Assembly (NCBI RefSeq): GCF_009755225.1
Contig: NZ_WQKZ01000001.1
Span: 806,001-870,000, forward strand
DNA length: 64,000 nucleotides
Origin: Hymenobacter ginkgonis
GTDB taxonomy: Bacteria > Bacteroidota > Bacteroidia > Cytophagales > Hymenobacteraceae
Direction of reading: 5' to 3'
Part shown: positions 52,614-61,691 of the stretch, in pieces
Numbering within the stretch: the stretch's first letter is position 1
Layout: every line of letters starts with the position of its first letter
Notes under the pieces: model-generated
Seen by the model: the letters and a program-made list of their open reading frames with translations, nothing else
Database searches by the model: none
What the model was told of the DNA's origin: nothing
Program-made: the position numbers and the translations under genes

Positions 52614-54161
52614 TTACTCCCACTCGATAGTAGCTGGCGGCTTGCTCGAAATATCGTACACCACGCGGTTGATGCCGCGTACCTGGTTGATAATCTTGTT
52701 GCTAACCTCGGCCAGAAAATCGTAAGGTAAATGGGCCCAGTCGGCCGTCATCCCATCTACGCTCGTTACGGCGCGCAGGGCCACCACGCGCTCGTAAGTG
52801 CGCTCGTCGCCCATCACACCCACGCTTTGCACGGGCAGCAGCATGGCGCCGGCCTGCCAGGTTTGGGCGTAGAGGCCACGCTCCTTGAGAAGGTTAATGA
52901 AAACGCCATCAGCACGTTGTAAAAGGTCTACCTTCTCCGGCGTGATGTCGCCCAGAATGCGAATGCCCAGGCCCGGACCGGGAAAAGGGTGGCGGTTGAG
53001 AATATCGGCGGGTAGGCCCAGCGTAGCACCCACTTCGCGCACCTCATCTTTGAAGAGCATGCGCAGTGGCTCCACAATTTTGAGGTTCATTTTCTCGGGC
53101 AAGCCGCCCACGTTGTGGTGGCTTTTGATGGTGACGGCCGGCCCGCCGTGCACCGACACCGACTCAATCACGTCGGGGTAAATAGTGCCCTGCGCCAGCC
53201 AGCGCGCGCCTTCTACTTTCTGCGCCTCGCGGTCGAATACCTCAATAAACGTGCGGCCAATGGCCTTGCGCTTCAGCTCGGGGTCGGAAATACCCGCCAG
53301 CGCCGCATAAAACTCCGGCGCGGCATTCACACCCGTTACGTTCAGGCCCAGGCCCTCGTAGGCTTGCAGCACAGAAGCAAACTCATCTTGGCGCAGCAGG
53401 CCATTGTCAACAAAAATGCCGTGCAGGCGCGGGCCCACGGCGCGGTGCAGCAGCAAGGCCGCCACCGACGAGTCTACCCCCCCCGACAAACCCAGAATCA
53501 CTTGGTCGTCAGGGCCGATGGTGTTTTGCAGCGCCTCTACCATCGAATCCACGAAGTGCTCGGGCGTCCAGCTCTGGCTGCACCCGCAGATGTTGACCAC
53601 AAAGTTTTCGAGCAGCTGCTTACCCTCCGTCGAGTGCGTCACCTCGGGGTGAAACTGGATGCCGTACGTGTCCTGGCCCGGCAGCTTATAGGCCGCCACC
53701 GCCACTTCGGGCGTGCTGGCAATGACCTCGTAAGCAGGGGGTAGGACCTTAATCGTGTCGCCGTGCGACATCCACACCTGCGTGTCGAGGTGCAGGCCGC
53801 GCAGCAAGGGCGAAGCCTCGTTGAGGCTAGTGAGGCGCGCCCGGCCGTACTCGCGGCTGGTAGCGGCCTGCACGTCGCCGCCGCCCTGCTGGGCCAGCAG
53901 CTGCGCGCCGTAGCAAATACCCAGCACCGGCACTTGGCCTAGCAAGGCGGTCAGGTCCGGGTTGGGCGCATCGGCATCGCGCACCGAGCAGGGCGAGCCC
54001 GAAAGAATAACGCCCCGCAGGTCGCCGGAGCTAATGCGCTCGGCCAGCTGGGGGGCGTGGGTGTAGGGATGAATTTCGCAAAAAACGTGCAGCTCGCGAA
54101 TGCGTCGGGCAATGAGCTGCGTGTACTGCGAACCAAAGTCCAGAATCAGAATTTGCTCCAT
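52614..54161 (-). CDS. guaA: GMP synthase (glutamine-hydrolysing)
   Basis: The 515-residue enzyme has the usual plan: GATase domain ([20 protein letters not shown], nucleophile in [27 protein letters not shown]), the ATP-pyrophosphatase PP-loop in [20 protein letters not shown], and the C-terminal dimerisation domain ending in [11 protein letters not shown]. It turns XMP into GMP using glutamine and ATP. Its promoter lies 83 bases upstream of ATG 54161. Confidence 0.98.
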   Translation of the reverse strand: MEQILILDFGSQYTQLIARRIRELHVFCEIHPYTHAPQLAERISSGDLRGVILSGSPCSVRDADAPNPDLTALLGQVPVLGICYGAQLLAQQGGGDVQAATSREYGRARLTSLNEASPLLRGLHLDTQVWMSHGDTIKVLPPAYEVIASTPEVAVAAYKLPGQDTYGIQFHPEVTHSTEGKQLLENFVVNICGCSQSWTPEHFVDSMVEALQNTIGPDDQVILGLSGGVDSSVAALLLHRAVGPRLHGIFVDNGLLRQDEFASVLQAYEGLGLNVTGVNAAPEFYAALAGISDPELKRKAIGRTFIEVFDREAQKVEGARWLAQGTIYPDVIESVSVHGGPAVTIKSHHNVGGLPEKMNLKIVEPLRMLFKDEVREVGATLGLPADILNRHPFPGPGLGIRILGDITPEKVDLLQRADGVFINLLKERGLYAQTWQAGAMLLPVQSVGVMGDERTYERVVALRAVTSVDGMTADWAHLPYDFLAEVSNKIINQVRGINRVVYDISSKPPATIEWE

Positions 54162-54243
54162 AAATCACGGGTTAACGGGGATTTTAGCGGATTGCACGGA
54201 TTTTATGGGCGATTCCGCTCGGCCGTTGCGCTAGTTGGTGGTG

Positions 54244-54251
54244 CAAAAATA
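54244..54251 (-). promoter_or_regulatory. Probable -7 promoter element of guaA
   Basis: On the minus strand the bases read TATTTTTG, an exact TAnnTTTG match, 82 bases ahead of the guaA start. The leader between them shows no clear riboswitch by eye. Confidence 0.5.
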
Positions 54252-54413
54252 GCCTGCTCAGCCGGCTTTCTCCGCAGTATAGTTTGCGTTTAGGTTTTGA
54301 GGAGGGTAGGCGTAAAGCTATTTTTGTCTCAAAGAATCAGGCCACTACGCTCGGCAACCGTTCACAAAATCTGTGAAATCTGCTGAAACCCTCGTTAATC
54401 CGGGGGCAATGCC

Positions 54414-54421
54414 TATCTTTG
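54414..54421 (+). promoter_or_regulatory. Promoter element of the SRP RNA gene
   Basis: TATCTTTG exactly fits TAnnTTTG and stands five bases ahead of the predicted start of the SRP RNA, which agrees well with a -7 box. Confidence 0.7.
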
Positions 54422-54425
54422 TACC

Positions 54426-54521
54426 GGCGAGTCAGAACGACCAGCTCCTGCTGAACTCCCCCAGGGCCGGAAGGCAGCAAGGGTAGGTGGTTGAGCGGTG
54501 CGATTTTGGCTCGCTTTTTTT
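54426..54521 (+). ncRNA. ffs: Signal recognition particle RNA (4.5S, small type)
   Basis: The region holds the SRP domain IV core GGGCCGGAAGGCAGCAAGGG (54464-54483) with the two characteristic internal loops GGAAGGCAGCA. The flanks AGAACGACCAGCTCCTGCTG and GGTGGTTGAGCGG fold back on each other, and GCGAG at the 5' end pairs with CTCGC just ahead of a run of T (54515-54521) that ends the transcript. The RNA binds Ffh and guides ribosomes to the membrane. Ends are estimated from the promoter and T-run. Confidence 0.93.
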
Positions 54522-54578
54522 GTCTTTTCCAGCCGGCCCATAGCCGTGCTTAGTTGCCAGGTTTGGGCAGCTGGCGCG

Positions 54579-54586
54579 TAGCTTTG
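54579..54586 (+). promoter_or_regulatory. Promoter of the transaldolase-like gene
   Basis: TAGCTTTG is an exact TAnnTTTG match 24 bases ahead of ATG 54611, with TTG at 54554-54556 as a possible -33 box 22 bases upstream. Confidence 0.6.
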
Positions 54587-54610
54587 GGCCGGTTCTTTTT
54601 TTGCTACTGA

Positions 54611-55267
54611 ATGAAGTTTTTTGTTGATACGGCCAATCTAGCCGAAATTCAAGAGGCCGTAGACCTCGGCGTACTTGATGGCGTAACCACCAATCCGTCG
54701 CTGATGGCTAAAGAAGGCATCCGGGGTACCGATGCCGTGATGGCTCACTACAAAGCCATCTGTGATATTGTGGACGGCGACGTGTCGGCCGAAGTAATTG
54801 CTACCGACTACGAAGGCATCATTCGCGAGGGCGAAGCCCTGGTCGACCTGCACCCCAACATCGTGGTGAAGGTGCCCATGATTAAAGCAGGCATCAAGGC
54901 CATTAAATACTTCAGCGACAAAGGTATCCGTACCAATTGCACGCTTATTTTCTCGGCTGGGCAAGCACTGCTGGCAGCTAAAGCGGGCGCCACCTACGTA
55001 TCACCTTTCGTGGGCCGCCTCGACGATATTGGAGCCGATGGCTTGGGGCTGATTGCCCAGATTATCGAGATTTTTGCTAACTACGGCTACGCCACCGAAG
55101 TGCTGGCCGCGAGCGTGCGCCACGTGCCGCACCTCATTCAGTGCGCCGAGCTGGGCGCCGACGTGGTTACCTGCCCGCTCAGCGTTATCACCGGCCTGCT
55201 CAGCCACCCACTGACGGACAAGGGTTTGGCTACTTTCTTGGCCGACCACCAGAAGGTAAATGCTTAG
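54611..55267 (+). CDS. fsa: Fructose-6-phosphate aldolase/transaldolase-like protein
   Basis: The 218-residue protein belongs to the short transaldolase group (TalC/FSA/MipB): [33 protein letters not shown], the Schiff-base Lys in [31 protein letters not shown] and [16 protein letters not shown]. It should act as transaldolase in the pentose phosphate pathway or cleave fructose 6-phosphate; the two activities cannot be separated by sight. It forms a single-gene unit with its own promoter. Confidence 0.92.
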   Translation: MKFFVDTANLAEIQEAVDLGVLDGVTTNPSLMAKEGIRGTDAVMAHYKAICDIVDGDVSAEVIATDYEGIIREGEALVDLHPNIVVKVPMIKAGIKAIKYFSDKGIRTNCTLIFSAGQALLAAKAGATYVSPFVGRLDDIGADGLGLIAQIIEIFANYGYATEVLAASVRHVPHLIQCAELGADVVTCPLSVITGLLSHPLTDKGLATFLADHQKVNA

Positions 55268-55284
55268 AGGAAGTATGAATTAAA

Positions 55285-55387
55285 AAGAACGTCATGCTGA
55301 ACGTAGTGAAGCATCTCACGTGCAGCAGTACCTCAATCGTTCAGCGAAGCGAGCGAGATGCTTCACTACGTTCAGCATGACGTTCTT
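55285..55387. repeat. Intergenic palindromic repeat, long form (copy 7)
   Basis: Left AAGAACGTCATGCTGAACG with TAGTGAAGCATCTC, right GAGATGCTTCACTACGTTC followed by AGCATGACGTTCTT. Compared with other copies the arm reads GAACGTAGTGAAGC instead of GAGCTTGCCGAAGC, and the change is mirrored in both arms. It lies between fsa and the small gene at 55408. Confidence 0.88.
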
Positions 55388-55407
55388 CTCAACTCATAAT
55401 TCAAAAA

Positions 55408-55611
55408 GTGTACATTATCAAAGTAAAAGGCAAGGCCAAAATTCCGGATTACATCCAGCTACGCGACGAGCAGTTTGTGCTGATTGCGTATTTCCGGGCC
55501 GACCGGCCGCTCAAAGACTTGCACCGCTACGGGCTGGCGGGCAAGGAGGAGCCGCTGGCGGCTATTATTTCGGAGCTGGAATTTGGCAAATTGCGTAAGC
55601 TCGAACTGTAA
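55408..55611 (+). CDS. Small conserved hypothetical protein
   Basis: The 67-residue protein starts at GTG 55408 and has a short beta-alpha pattern (IIKVKGKAKIPDYIQLRDEQ, then FVLIAYFRADRPLKDLHRYG). It has no membrane segment or signal. It ends nine bases before ftsE and is very probably translated with it. I do not recognise the family; the tight linkage suggests a role near FtsE or at the cell envelope, which is inference. Confidence 0.65.
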   Translation: MYIIKVKGKAKIPDYIQLRDEQFVLIAYFRADRPLKDLHRYGLAGKEEPLAAIISELEFGKLRKLEL

Positions 55612-55620
55612 GTTGCTGCT

Positions 55621-56298
55621 ATGACCGAGCTGGTAGTTGAATTGCGCGACGCCACCATCACCCAGGAAGAGCGGGCGGTGCTAGAGCGCGTTTCGTTTGG
55701 ACTCGAAAAAAGCGAGTTTGTGTACTTGGTGGGGCGCACCGGGGCCGGCAAGTCGTCTTTGCTCAAAACGCTGTATGCCGACTTGCCGCTGCTGGTAGGC
55801 ACGGGTGAGGTGGCGGGCTACGACCTGGCGCGGCTAGGTGCCGGTAAGGTGCCGTATTTGCGCCGGCGCTTAGGCATTGTTTTTCAAGACTTTCAGCTGC
55901 TATCGGACCGCACGGTGGCCGAAAACCTACTATTTGTGCTCAATGCTACCGGTTGGCGGGGTAAGGCCCGCAAGCAGCAGCGCATCAGCGAAGTGCTGAT
56001 GCAGGTGGGGCTCAGTGGCGTGGGCGGCCGGATGCCGCACCGCCTCTCGGGTGGCGAGCAGCAGCGCGTAGTTATCGCGCGGGCATTGCTGAATGAACCC
56101 ATTTTGCTGCTGGCCGATGAGCCTACCGGCAACCTCGACCCTGAGGTGTCGGCTGGTATTATGGACCTGTTTGGGCAGATAAATAACGCGGGTACCGCCA
56201 TTCTTATGGCTACGCATAATTTTCAGCTGCTGGAAAAATACCCGCACCGCGTACTCACTTGCAAAGATGGGCAGCTGCTGGATTCGGCCCGGCCGTAG
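55621..56298 (+). CDS. ftsE: FtsE-like cell division ABC ATPase
   Basis: The 225-residue ATPase has Walker A GRTGAGKSSLLKTLYADL, the Q-loop in RRRLGIVFQDFQLLSDRTV, signature LSGGEQQRVVIARALLNEP and Walker B LLLADEPTGNLDPEVS, with the FtsE-typical AENLLFVLNATGW region. FtsE with FtsX regulates cell wall hydrolases at the septum. No ftsX gene is next to it; in this group it may lie elsewhere. The next gene, a GT2 enzyme, starts 15 bases later. Confidence 0.9.
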   Translation: MTELVVELRDATITQEERAVLERVSFGLEKSEFVYLVGRTGAGKSSLLKTLYADLPLLVGTGEVAGYDLARLGAGKVPYLRRRLGIVFQDFQLLSDRTVAENLLFVLNATGWRGKARKQQRISEVLMQVGLSGVGGRMPHRLSGGEQQRVVIARALLNEPILLLADEPTGNLDPEVSAGIMDLFGQINNAGTAILMATHNFQLLEKYPHRVLTCKDGQLLDSARP

Positions 56299-56313
56299 CG
56301 TTTCTCTGCTGCT

Positions 56314-57213
56314 ATGCACGTCGGCCTTTCTGTTCTGATTCCAGTTTTTAACCGCGACGTAACGCGGCTGGTTAGTAGCCTGCGAGGCCAAGTAGCCGAC
56401 TGGCCGGGCCAGGTAGAAATCGTGCTACTTGACGATAAGTCGGCCGCCGAATACCAGGCAAAAAACCGCTTGTTGGCCCACCAGCCGGGCGTGCGCTACG
56501 AAGAGCTGCCGGCCAATATAGGCCGGGCCGCCATCCGCAACCGGCTAGCAGCCAGCGCGAAGAATGAATGGCTGCTGCTGCTCGACAATGACAGCCTGCT
56601 ACCCGACGGCCAGTTCTTGGCTCGCTATGCGCAAGCCCTGCGGGCGCAGCCTGCCGTGGGCTTATTCATTGGGGGCACTACCTACGAAGCTACACCGCCC
56701 GCCGCCCCTGCTTTGTATCTGCGCTGGCTTTATGGCCGGGCCCGCGAGATGCAGCCCGCCGCCGCCCGCCAGCGCGCGCCCGGCAACCAACTTACCATAA
56801 ACAATGCCTTGCTGGACAAGGCGTTGCTGGCTCAATTCCCATTCGATGAGCGTCTCCGAGATTATGGGCACGAGGATACCCGCTTTGGATTGGCCCTAGC
56901 GCAGGCTGGCGTACGCATTCAGCACCTTGAAAACCCTGTGCTGCACGATGGCCTGGAGCCCGCGGCCATATTCCTCGACAAAACACACCAGGCCGTGCGC
57001 AACCTCGCCCACATGCTGCGCACCGACGGCCTGGGGACCGATGCACGGCTGGTGCAGTTGGCCTTACGCCTGCGCCGAGCGAGGTTGGCGGGGGTAGGGC
57101 GCATTGCGCTGGCAGCTTTAGCGCCCCTACTGCGTCGCCACTTGCTGGCAGCCCGGCCCAGCCTGCGCGCGCTCGATGCGCTAAAGCTGCTGTGGCTGCT
57201 GCAAGAACTCTAG
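56314..57213 (+). CDS. Family 2 glycosyltransferase
   Basis: The 299-residue protein has the GT-A fold: VGLSVLIPVFNRDVTRLVSS, the donor-site Asp in VEIVLLDDKSAAEYQ, and a DxD-like motif in WLLLLDNDSLLPDGQF. A later ERLRDYGHEDTRFGLALAQA resembles the ED acceptor site of GT2. There is no membrane segment apart from a weakly hydrophobic C-terminal part. It likely adds a sugar to an envelope glycan. It lies in one run of plus-strand genes with the DegT and Gfo enzymes, which fits sugar biosynthesis. Confidence 0.87.
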   Translation: MHVGLSVLIPVFNRDVTRLVSSLRGQVADWPGQVEIVLLDDKSAAEYQAKNRLLAHQPGVRYEELPANIGRAAIRNRLAASAKNEWLLLLDNDSLLPDGQFLARYAQALRAQPAVGLFIGGTTYEATPPAAPALYLRWLYGRAREMQPAAARQRAPGNQLTINNALLDKALLAQFPFDERLRDYGHEDTRFGLALAQAGVRIQHLENPVLHDGLEPAAIFLDKTHQAVRNLAHMLRTDGLGTDARLVQLALRLRRARLAGVGRIALAALAPLLRRHLLAARPSLRALDALKLLWLLQEL

Positions 57214-57233
57214 GCTGGCCCAAACCCGGCGGG

Positions 57234-57241
57234 TATCTTTG
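57234..57241 (+). promoter_or_regulatory. Probable promoter element of the DegT-family gene
   Basis: TATCTTTG exactly fits TAnnTTTG and lies 16 bases before GTG 57258. It supports that start over one at 57192 inside the preceding gene. Confidence 0.55.
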
Positions 57242-57257
57242 GCTTTTCGCCTTTTTT

Positions 57258-58400
57258 GTGTCCGGTCCTACCCCCATTCTCCTGCTCGACCTCGTGGCCG
57301 AGCATGCTGCCTACCAGGCCGAGCTAGATGCCGCTTGGCACGCCACAGTGCAGGAAGCCGCCTTTATTCAGGGGCCGGCCGTGGGGCAGTTTGCCGCCGA
57401 ACTGGGCGCGTACCTGGGGGGGGCGCACGTGGTGCCCTGCGCCAATGGCACCGACGCGCTCACGCTGGCCCTGCTGAGCCTGGCCCTACCCCCCGGTACC
57501 GAGGTTATCGTACCAGCTTTCACCTACGTGGCTACGCTGGAGGCGGCGGCGGTGCTGGGCTTGCGGCCGGTGCTGGTCGATGTGCTGCCCGACACCTTTA
57601 ACATAGACCCAGCCGCCGTGCGGGCGGCACTCAGCCCGCGTACTGGCGCCGTAATAGCGGTACATCTATTTGGGCAATGTGCTGATTTGGAGGCGCTACG
57701 CGCGCTATGTGCTGCCGCTGCCGTAGCCCTTATTGAAGACAATGCCCAGGCGCTGGGCGCTACATTCACCTTTGCCAGCGGCGAAATAGCCCATGCTGGA
57801 ACCGTAGGGGAGGTAGGGACCACCTCCTTTTTTCCGAGTAAAAACCTGGGTTGCCTCGGCGATGGCGGCGCCCTCCTCACCCGCGCTGCGCCGCGCGCGG
57901 CACTGCTGCGCCAGCTCGCCAACCACGGCCAAAGCCAGAAATACCACCACCAGCGCATCGGTCTCAACTCGCGCCTCGATACGCTGCAAGCCGCCCTGCT
58001 GCGCGTAAAGCTGCGCCATTTGCCGGCGGCCCAAGCCGCTCGCCAAGCGGTAGCTGCTCGCTACGATGCGGTTTTTGCTACCATCGGCGGGCTGCAGATT
58101 CCGGCTCGCGACCCGCGCAGTAGCCACGTTTTCCATCAGTATACTATCAAAATACCAGAGGCCGGCCGCCGCGATGCCCTGCAACTGCATCTTAGTCAAC
58201 ATGGTGTATCTAGTGCGATTTATTACCCCTTGGCCGTGCATCAACAAGAAGCTTATACCTTTTTAAACTATAAGCTGGGGCAATTTCCAATTGCTGAGCA
58301 GTTGTGCCAGCAGGTATTGGCGCTGCCAGTGCAGCCCGCGCTGACGTTGGCGCAGCAAGAATACACCAGTGCCTGCGTGCGGGCGTTCTTCCCGGCTTAA
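57258..58400 (+). CDS. DegT/DnrJ/EryC1/StrS sugar aminotransferase
   Basis: GTG 57258 gives 380 residues beginning SGPTPILLLDLVAEHAAYQA. The PLP Lys lies in TSFFPSKNLGCLGDGGALLT; other motifs are VPCANGTDALTLALLSLAL, VIVPAFTYVATLEAAAVLG, NIDPAAVRAALSPRTGAVI and LIEDNAQALGA. Family members transfer an amino group to nucleotide keto-sugars. With the Gfo/Idh dehydrogenase that follows (15 bases later) and the preceding GT2 it suggests synthesis of an amino sugar for a surface glycan. Confidence 0.92.
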   Translation: MSGPTPILLLDLVAEHAAYQAELDAAWHATVQEAAFIQGPAVGQFAAELGAYLGGAHVVPCANGTDALTLALLSLALPPGTEVIVPAFTYVATLEAAAVLGLRPVLVDVLPDTFNIDPAAVRAALSPRTGAVIAVHLFGQCADLEALRALCAAAAVALIEDNAQALGATFTFASGEIAHAGTVGEVGTTSFFPSKNLGCLGDGGALLTRAAPRAALLRQLANHGQSQKYHHQRIGLNSRLDTLQAALLRVKLRHLPAAQAARQAVAARYDAVFATIGGLQIPARDPRSSHVFHQYTIKIPEAGRRDALQLHLSQHGVSSAIYYPLAVHQQEAYTFLNYKLGQFPIAEQLCQQVLALPVQPALTLAQQEYTSACVRAFFPA

Positions 58401-58415
58401 CTTAATACTAGTGAA

Positions 58416-59432
58416 GTGCCTTTGATTGTTCGCTTCGTCATCTGCGGAATTGGCCACATTGGCCGGCGCCACGCGGCATTAGTGGCGCGGGGCGCCGGCG
58501 CCCACTTAGTGGCGTTGGTTGATGTGCGCGAGGAATTGCGGGCGGATTTAGCAGCCGAATTTCCTGGTGTGCCATTCTTTCTTTCGTTGGAAGAATACCT
58601 AGCTGCGGGCCCAGCCGCCGACGTGCTCACCGTGGCCACGCCCAATGGCTTGCACGCTCCGCAGGCCGTAGCGGGCCTGCGCCACGGCCTGCACGTGGTG
58701 GTCGAAAAGCCCATTGCCCTGCGCAAAATTGACGCCGAGCTCATTGTGCACACGGCGTTGCAAACGGGCCAGCTGGTGTTTGGGGTGATGCAAAACCGCT
58801 ATTCGCCGCCCGCTGCCTGGCTCAAGCAGGTAGTTGAGGAAGGCCGGCTGGGGCAGGTATTTCTGGTGCAGTTCAACTGCTTTTGGAACCGCGATGCGCG
58901 CTACTACCGCCCCGGCGGCTGGAAGGGCACGCAGGCGCTCGATGGCGGCACGCTCTTCACGCAGTTCAGCCACTTTGTAGATTTATTGTACTGGGTGTTT
59001 GGTGATATTACTAATATATCGGCTCGTTTTCAAGACTTTACCCATGCAGGTATCACCGAGTTTGAAGACAGTGGCCTCGTCACCTTCGACCTCGTGCGGG
59101 GGGGTAGCGGCACGCTCAGCTACAGCACCGCCGTGTGGGACCGCAACCTCGAAAGCTCGCTGCTGGTAGTGGCTGAGCGCGGCTCGCTCAAAATTGGCGG
59201 CCAATACCTGGATAAAGTGGAATATTGCCACTTGCAGGACTATGCGCTGCCCGCCCTACCCCCCACCAACCCCGCCAACGACTACGGCCCCTACCAGGGC
59301 TCGGCCGCTAACCATGTGCAGGTGATTGACAACGTAGTAGCTACGGTGCAGCGCCGCGAATTTGCCACTACCAATGCGCTGGAAAGCCTGAAGGTGGTGG
59401 AAATAATTGAGAGAATTTATGCCCTCCGCTAA
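58416..59432 (+). CDS. Gfo/Idh/MocA-family sugar oxidoreductase
   Basis: The 338-residue protein has an N-terminal Rossmann fold (VICGIGHIGRRHAALVARG) and the family motifs VATPNGLHAPQAV, VVEKPIALRKIDAELIV and FGVMQNRYSPPAAWLKQ. The EKP Lys is the catalytic one. The C-terminal domain continues with DGGTLFTQFSHFVDLLYWVF. It oxidises or reduces a sugar or nucleotide sugar with NAD(P), probably supplying the 3- or 4-keto sugar for the aminotransferase next to it. The start is GTG 58416 (a TTG two codons on is possible). Confidence 0.9.
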   Translation: MPLIVRFVICGIGHIGRRHAALVARGAGAHLVALVDVREELRADLAAEFPGVPFFLSLEEYLAAGPAADVLTVATPNGLHAPQAVAGLRHGLHVVVEKPIALRKIDAELIVHTALQTGQLVFGVMQNRYSPPAAWLKQVVEEGRLGQVFLVQFNCFWNRDARYYRPGGWKGTQALDGGTLFTQFSHFVDLLYWVFGDITNISARFQDFTHAGITEFEDSGLVTFDLVRGGSGTLSYSTAVWDRNLESSLLVVAERGSLKIGGQYLDKVEYCHLQDYALPALPPTNPANDYGPYQGSAANHVQVIDNVVATVQRREFATTNALESLKVVEIIERIYALR

Positions 59433-60918
59433 GCCGCCCGGGCCTGTTGCGTCCCGCAGGGCGGCTTCCCGGCAATGGCGCCTAGCGTGGCGGCTGCGCG
59501 CTTGGCACCGTGTGCTTGTGGGGGGCGGGCTGGCGCTGTTGCTGCTGCCCTACCTGGCCCTGGCTTTCTACAACCAGCCCTACTGGGATGATTACGACTT
59601 TGCTGCGTTGGTGGGCCGACTGGGCCAGTGGGGCGCCGAAAAATATATTTATACAACCCACACGGGGCGCTTTTTTACCATTCTTTTGACCCGCCTCAAC
59701 CCCGTGGCCTACGGCTGGCCGCAGGGAGTGCAACTGTTGTCGTTAGGCTGGTTGGGGGCTACGGGCCTAGCCCAGGCGCTGGCGTTGCGGGTGCTGGCGC
59801 GCCAGCGCCTGGGCTGGGGCGCGGCCGGGGCTTGGTCAGTAGCGCTGCTGCTGGGGCATCTTTACGTGATGCCGAGCCCGTACGCAGCTTTCTATTGGTT
59901 TTCGAGCGCCGTCGTATACCAGGTGCCTGCTATACTGAGCCTGGTTTTTCCGGTGGCGGTGCTGCAGTCGCTGCGCGCCGGCAGCCGCTGGGGGCGCATT
60001 GCCTGGTACACGCTGGCCGTAGGGGCGATGCTGGGCGTGGCGGGCGCGCTCGAATTGTCGCTGCTGCTGCTGGGTTGGGCGCTCGCCTGGCTTTGCTACC
60101 TGGCTTACCGCCGGGCCGACCGCCCGGCCCTGCACCGTTGGCTGGGGCTAGCGGGCTTTGCTTTGGTGGCCGGCGTGGTAGTAGCCGCTGCGCCCGGCAA
60201 CCTGGTGCGAATGCACGAGGAGCACCTGGGGCCCGCCATTCCGCTGTGGAAAGTGCTGGGCCGGGCTGTGGTGCAAACCTATATGTTTTTGACCGAGCCC
60301 CGGCAGGTAACGGCCCTGGTAGTGGCGCCCCTGCTACTGGCGCGGCTGGGCTATCGGCTGCGCCACCTACGCCCGACGGGCCTGCGCCTGCCCCTACGCT
60401 GGGGCCTCTGCTTCGTGCTAGGAGGGGTAGGGCTGCAAATGCTATTTCTGAGTTTCACTGCCTGGGGCTATCCGGCGGTGCGGGCGCTCAATTTTATGTG
60501 GTTTGGGTTGTTTACCAGTTGGTTGGTGGTGCTGTGGGCGGCCCTGCCCGCTGGCCCTAGCTCAACTTGCCAGCTCCTGCTACGGCTGCGGCTGCCGGCG
60601 CTGCTCTACGTGCTGGTGCTGGTGGGCGGGGGCCCCGAGCGCGCCGCTTGGCGCGAATGGTTCGAAAACGCCCCCGCTTACCGGCGCCAGCTGGCAGCAC
60701 GCGACGCAGCCATCCGGCGGGCCCGGCAAGCAGGCGCCCACGAAGTGGCGGTCGAGCCGCTGCAAGGTATTCATCCGCAGTACGTGCTCATTTTAGGCGA
60801 AACGCTAAGCGCCCGCGCCAGTGCCAGCTACAACCAGGATGCCGCCCGCTGGTATGGCCTCGACTCGTTGCGCCTCAGCCGGCCCGGCCTTGAGCCCGCC
60901 GATGTGCGGGTGCATTAG
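59419..60918 (+). CDS. Polytopic membrane protein, DUF6056-like
   Basis: ATG 59419 gives 499 residues and overlaps the preceding gene by 14 bases, which suggests coupled translation. About ten to eleven transmembrane segments are present, with a first loop FYNQPYWDDYDFAALVGRLG and a motif IYTTHTGRFFTILLTRLNP like those of GT-C-type lipid-linked sugar transferases. A DD/DE pair in the first loop would be catalytic. The last ~100 residues form a soluble domain. It would belong to the glycan cluster as a membrane transferase or flippase; the assignment is tentative. Confidence 0.65.
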   Translation: MPSAKPPGPVASRRAASRQWRLAWRLRAWHRVLVGGGLALLLLPYLALAFYNQPYWDDYDFAALVGRLGQWGAEKYIYTTHTGRFFTILLTRLNPVAYGWPQGVQLLSLGWLGATGLAQALALRVLARQRLGWGAAGAWSVALLLGHLYVMPSPYAAFYWFSSAVVYQVPAILSLVFPVAVLQSLRAGSRWGRIAWYTLAVGAMLGVAGALELSLLLLGWALAWLCYLAYRRADRPALHRWLGLAGFALVAGVVVAAAPGNLVRMHEEHLGPAIPLWKVLGRAVVQTYMFLTEPRQVTALVVAPLLLARLGYRLRHLRPTGLRLPLRWGLCFVLGGVGLQMLFLSFTAWGYPAVRALNFMWFGLFTSWLVVLWAALPAGPSSTCQLLLRLRLPALLYVLVLVGGGPERAAWREWFENAPAYRRQLAARDAAIRRARQAGAHEVAVEPLQGIHPQYVLILGETLSARASASYNQDAARWYGLDSLRLSRPGLEPADVRVH

Positions 60919-60968
60919 CCCCGAGAGGTGTAGCATTGCGTTGCCAAAATAATAACTCGCTCGCTCCC

Positions 60969-61619
60969 ATGACTCCTGCCCTACGTTCTCGCTGGCACCA
61001 ACTTGTGGCCCCGCTGCTGCCCGATTATAGCCGCCGCGAGGCCGAGCTAACCAGGCTGGCCACGGCTTACGAGGCGCCTAGCCGGCACTACCACAACTTG
61101 CAGCACCTTGAGAACCTGCTGCATAAAGTGGCCGGTTTTCCGATGCAGGATGCCGTGGTAGTGGAACTGGCCATCTGGTTTCACGATGCAGTGTACCAGG
61201 CCCTAAGCGCAGACAATGAGGCTAAAAGTGCCGAGTGGGCCCTGGCTTTTTTGCAAGAAACCAACCTGGAGCCTGCCCGCCGCGAGCGCGTAGCCGACCT
61301 CATTCGCCGCACCGCCGACCATACCCAGCCCCAACCGCCCGGCGATGCCGACTTGCTGCTGTTTCTAGACGCGGACCTCAGCATTTTGGGGGCGCCGGAG
61401 GCGGCGTATTGGGCCTATGCCCACCAGGTGCGCCGCGAGTATCGCCTAGTGCCCGATTTGCTGTACCGCCCTGGCCGCCGCAAGGTGCTGGCCAAAATGC
61501 TGGCCGCGCCCGTCTTATTTCACACGCCTGCTTTGCACGCCGCGCTTGATGCGCCCGCCCGCCGCAACCTGCAAGCCGAGTTGGCCGCCTGGGAGCAGGG
61601 CGGCCTACCCCCCGCCTAG
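60969..61619 (+). CDS. HD-domain metal-dependent phosphohydrolase
   Basis: ATG 60969 gives 216 residues. Motifs are those of the predicted HD phosphohydrolases of COG4339: YEAPSRHYHNLQHLENLL, ELAIWFHDAVYQALSADNEA (the HD pair) and LLLFLDADLSILGAPEAAYW. The substrate is unknown, perhaps a nucleotide or phospho-sugar. It follows the membrane protein by 50 bases and precedes the SAM riboswitch region. Confidence 0.85.
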   Translation: MTPALRSRWHQLVAPLLPDYSRREAELTRLATAYEAPSRHYHNLQHLENLLHKVAGFPMQDAVVVELAIWFHDAVYQALSADNEAKSAEWALAFLQETNLEPARRERVADLIRRTADHTQPQPPGDADLLLFLDADLSILGAPEAAYWAYAHQVRREYRLVPDLLYRPGRRKVLAKMLAAPVLFHTPALHAALDAPARRNLQAELAAWEQGGLPPA

Positions 61620-61652
61620 CCCCTAAGCCATCACAAAAGCTTCATTTGGCCC

Positions 61653-61660
61653 TACCTTTG
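61653..61660 (+). promoter_or_regulatory. Promoter element of the riboswitch-permease transcript
   Basis: TACCTTTG exactly fits TAnnTTTG. The predicted RNA start lies about 25-30 bases before the P1 helix of the SAM riboswitch. Confidence 0.6.
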
Positions 61661-61691
61661 CCTCGTCAAGTCCGGCTTTCTGGCTAGCTTG

